From contig NZ_CALBSN010000199.1 of NCBI RefSeq assembly GCF_937967675.1, positions 1 through 6,143 on the forward strand: DNA of 6,143 bases, given 5' to 3'. A model generated the notes under the pieces. The model ran no database searches and was not told the origin of the DNA. It saw only the letters and a list, made by a program, of their open reading frames with translations. Both the position numbers and the translations under genes were made by a program. Positions 5,896 through 6,143 of this stretch are shown here, one piece after another. The stretch is from an uncultured Flavobacterium sp. Its GTDB lineage: Bacteria > Bacteroidota > Bacteroidia > Flavobacteriales > Flavobacteriaceae. Position 1 is the first letter of the stretch; the number at the start of each line of letters is the position of its first letter.

Positions 5896-6143
5896 ATGGC
5901 AAATCCGTTAATCAAAATAACCAATATCAAAAGAGATTTCCCTTTAGGAAACGAAATCGTGTATGTATTAAAAGGCATCGATTTAGAAATCAATAAAGGG
6001 GAATATGTAGCATTGATGGGACCTTCGGGTTCTGGAAAATCCACTTTGATGAATATTTTAGGTTGTTTGGATACACCAACCTCTGGAACTTACATTTTGA
6101 ACGGAAAACACGTGAGTGAAATGCAAGACGATGAATTGGCAGG
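5896..6143 (+). CDS. ABC transporter ATP-binding protein, MacB/LolD type, N-terminal part
   Basis: The first 82 codons of an ABC ATPase that runs off the right edge. It reads MANPLIKITNIKRDF from an ATG at 5896. The Walker A motif GPSGSGKST is at residues 42-50, followed by LMNILGCLDTPTSGTY (51-66) and LNGKHVSEMQDDELA (68-82). The combination of GPSGSGKST, LGCLD.PTSG and DDELA is typical of the MacB/LolD subfamily. These ATPases power extrusion or lipoprotein release without moving substrate through the membrane in the usual way, together with FtsX-like permeases. The signature motif, Walker B and any permease gene lie outside the window, so MacB, LolD or another member cannot be chosen. The start is preceded by an A/T-rich stretch with no Shine-Dalgarno sequence. 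No TAnnTTTG box is visible in the 96-bp gap, so the promoter is unidentified. Confidence 0.92.
   Translation, partial: MANPLIKITNIKRDFPLGNEIVYVLKGIDLEINKGEYVALMGPSGSGKSTLMNILGCLDTPTSGTYILNGKHVSEMQDDELA

Overview
The window looks like a chromosomal segment from a member of the Bacteroidota, most likely Flavobacterium or a close relative. The DNA is AT-rich. Upstream of several genes there are -7 boxes of the form TAnnTTTG, the Bacteroidota promoter element. Shine-Dalgarno sequences are poor or absent, and the proteins read like flavobacterial versions of their families. This placement rests on pattern recognition; no search was run.

Left half, minus strand (1-2931). A small type II toxin-antitoxin pair of the RelE/ParE class lies furthest upstream (antitoxin about 2925-2713, toxin 2716-2414). 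It is joined by overlapping stop and start codons to a family 2 glycosyltransferase with an extra C-terminal domain (2414-1296). After an 84-bp gap with its own promoter comes the E2 (lipoyl acyltransferase) subunit of a 2-oxo acid dehydrogenase complex. This gene starts at 1211 and runs off the left edge just before its catalytic His motif.

Right half, plus strand (3019-6143). An 87-bp divergent intergenic region separates the toxin-antitoxin pair from a complete Uup-like ABC-F ATPase (3019-4881). Next is a short intergenic stretch made almost entirely of CAGT-type repeats, ending in about 4.9 copies of a 13-bp unit. A SAM-dependent methyltransferase (4975-5799) follows; its only usable start codon is a GTG inside the last repeat copy. 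The same gene carries a second tandem repeat, 3.6 copies of a 7-bp unit, inside its reading frame. After a 96-bp gap with a TCTCGA inverted repeat, the window ends in the first 82 codons of a MacB/LolD-type ABC transporter ATPase.

Most genes are ordinary housekeeping or envelope functions and do not form one obvious pathway. I see no clear new defence or mobile system. The most unusual content is the repeat DNA on the plus strand: one array supplies a start codon, and another sits in frame in the same gene with a unit length that would shift the frame if copy number changed. The operon joining a toxin-antitoxin pair to a glycosyltransferase is also worth a look.
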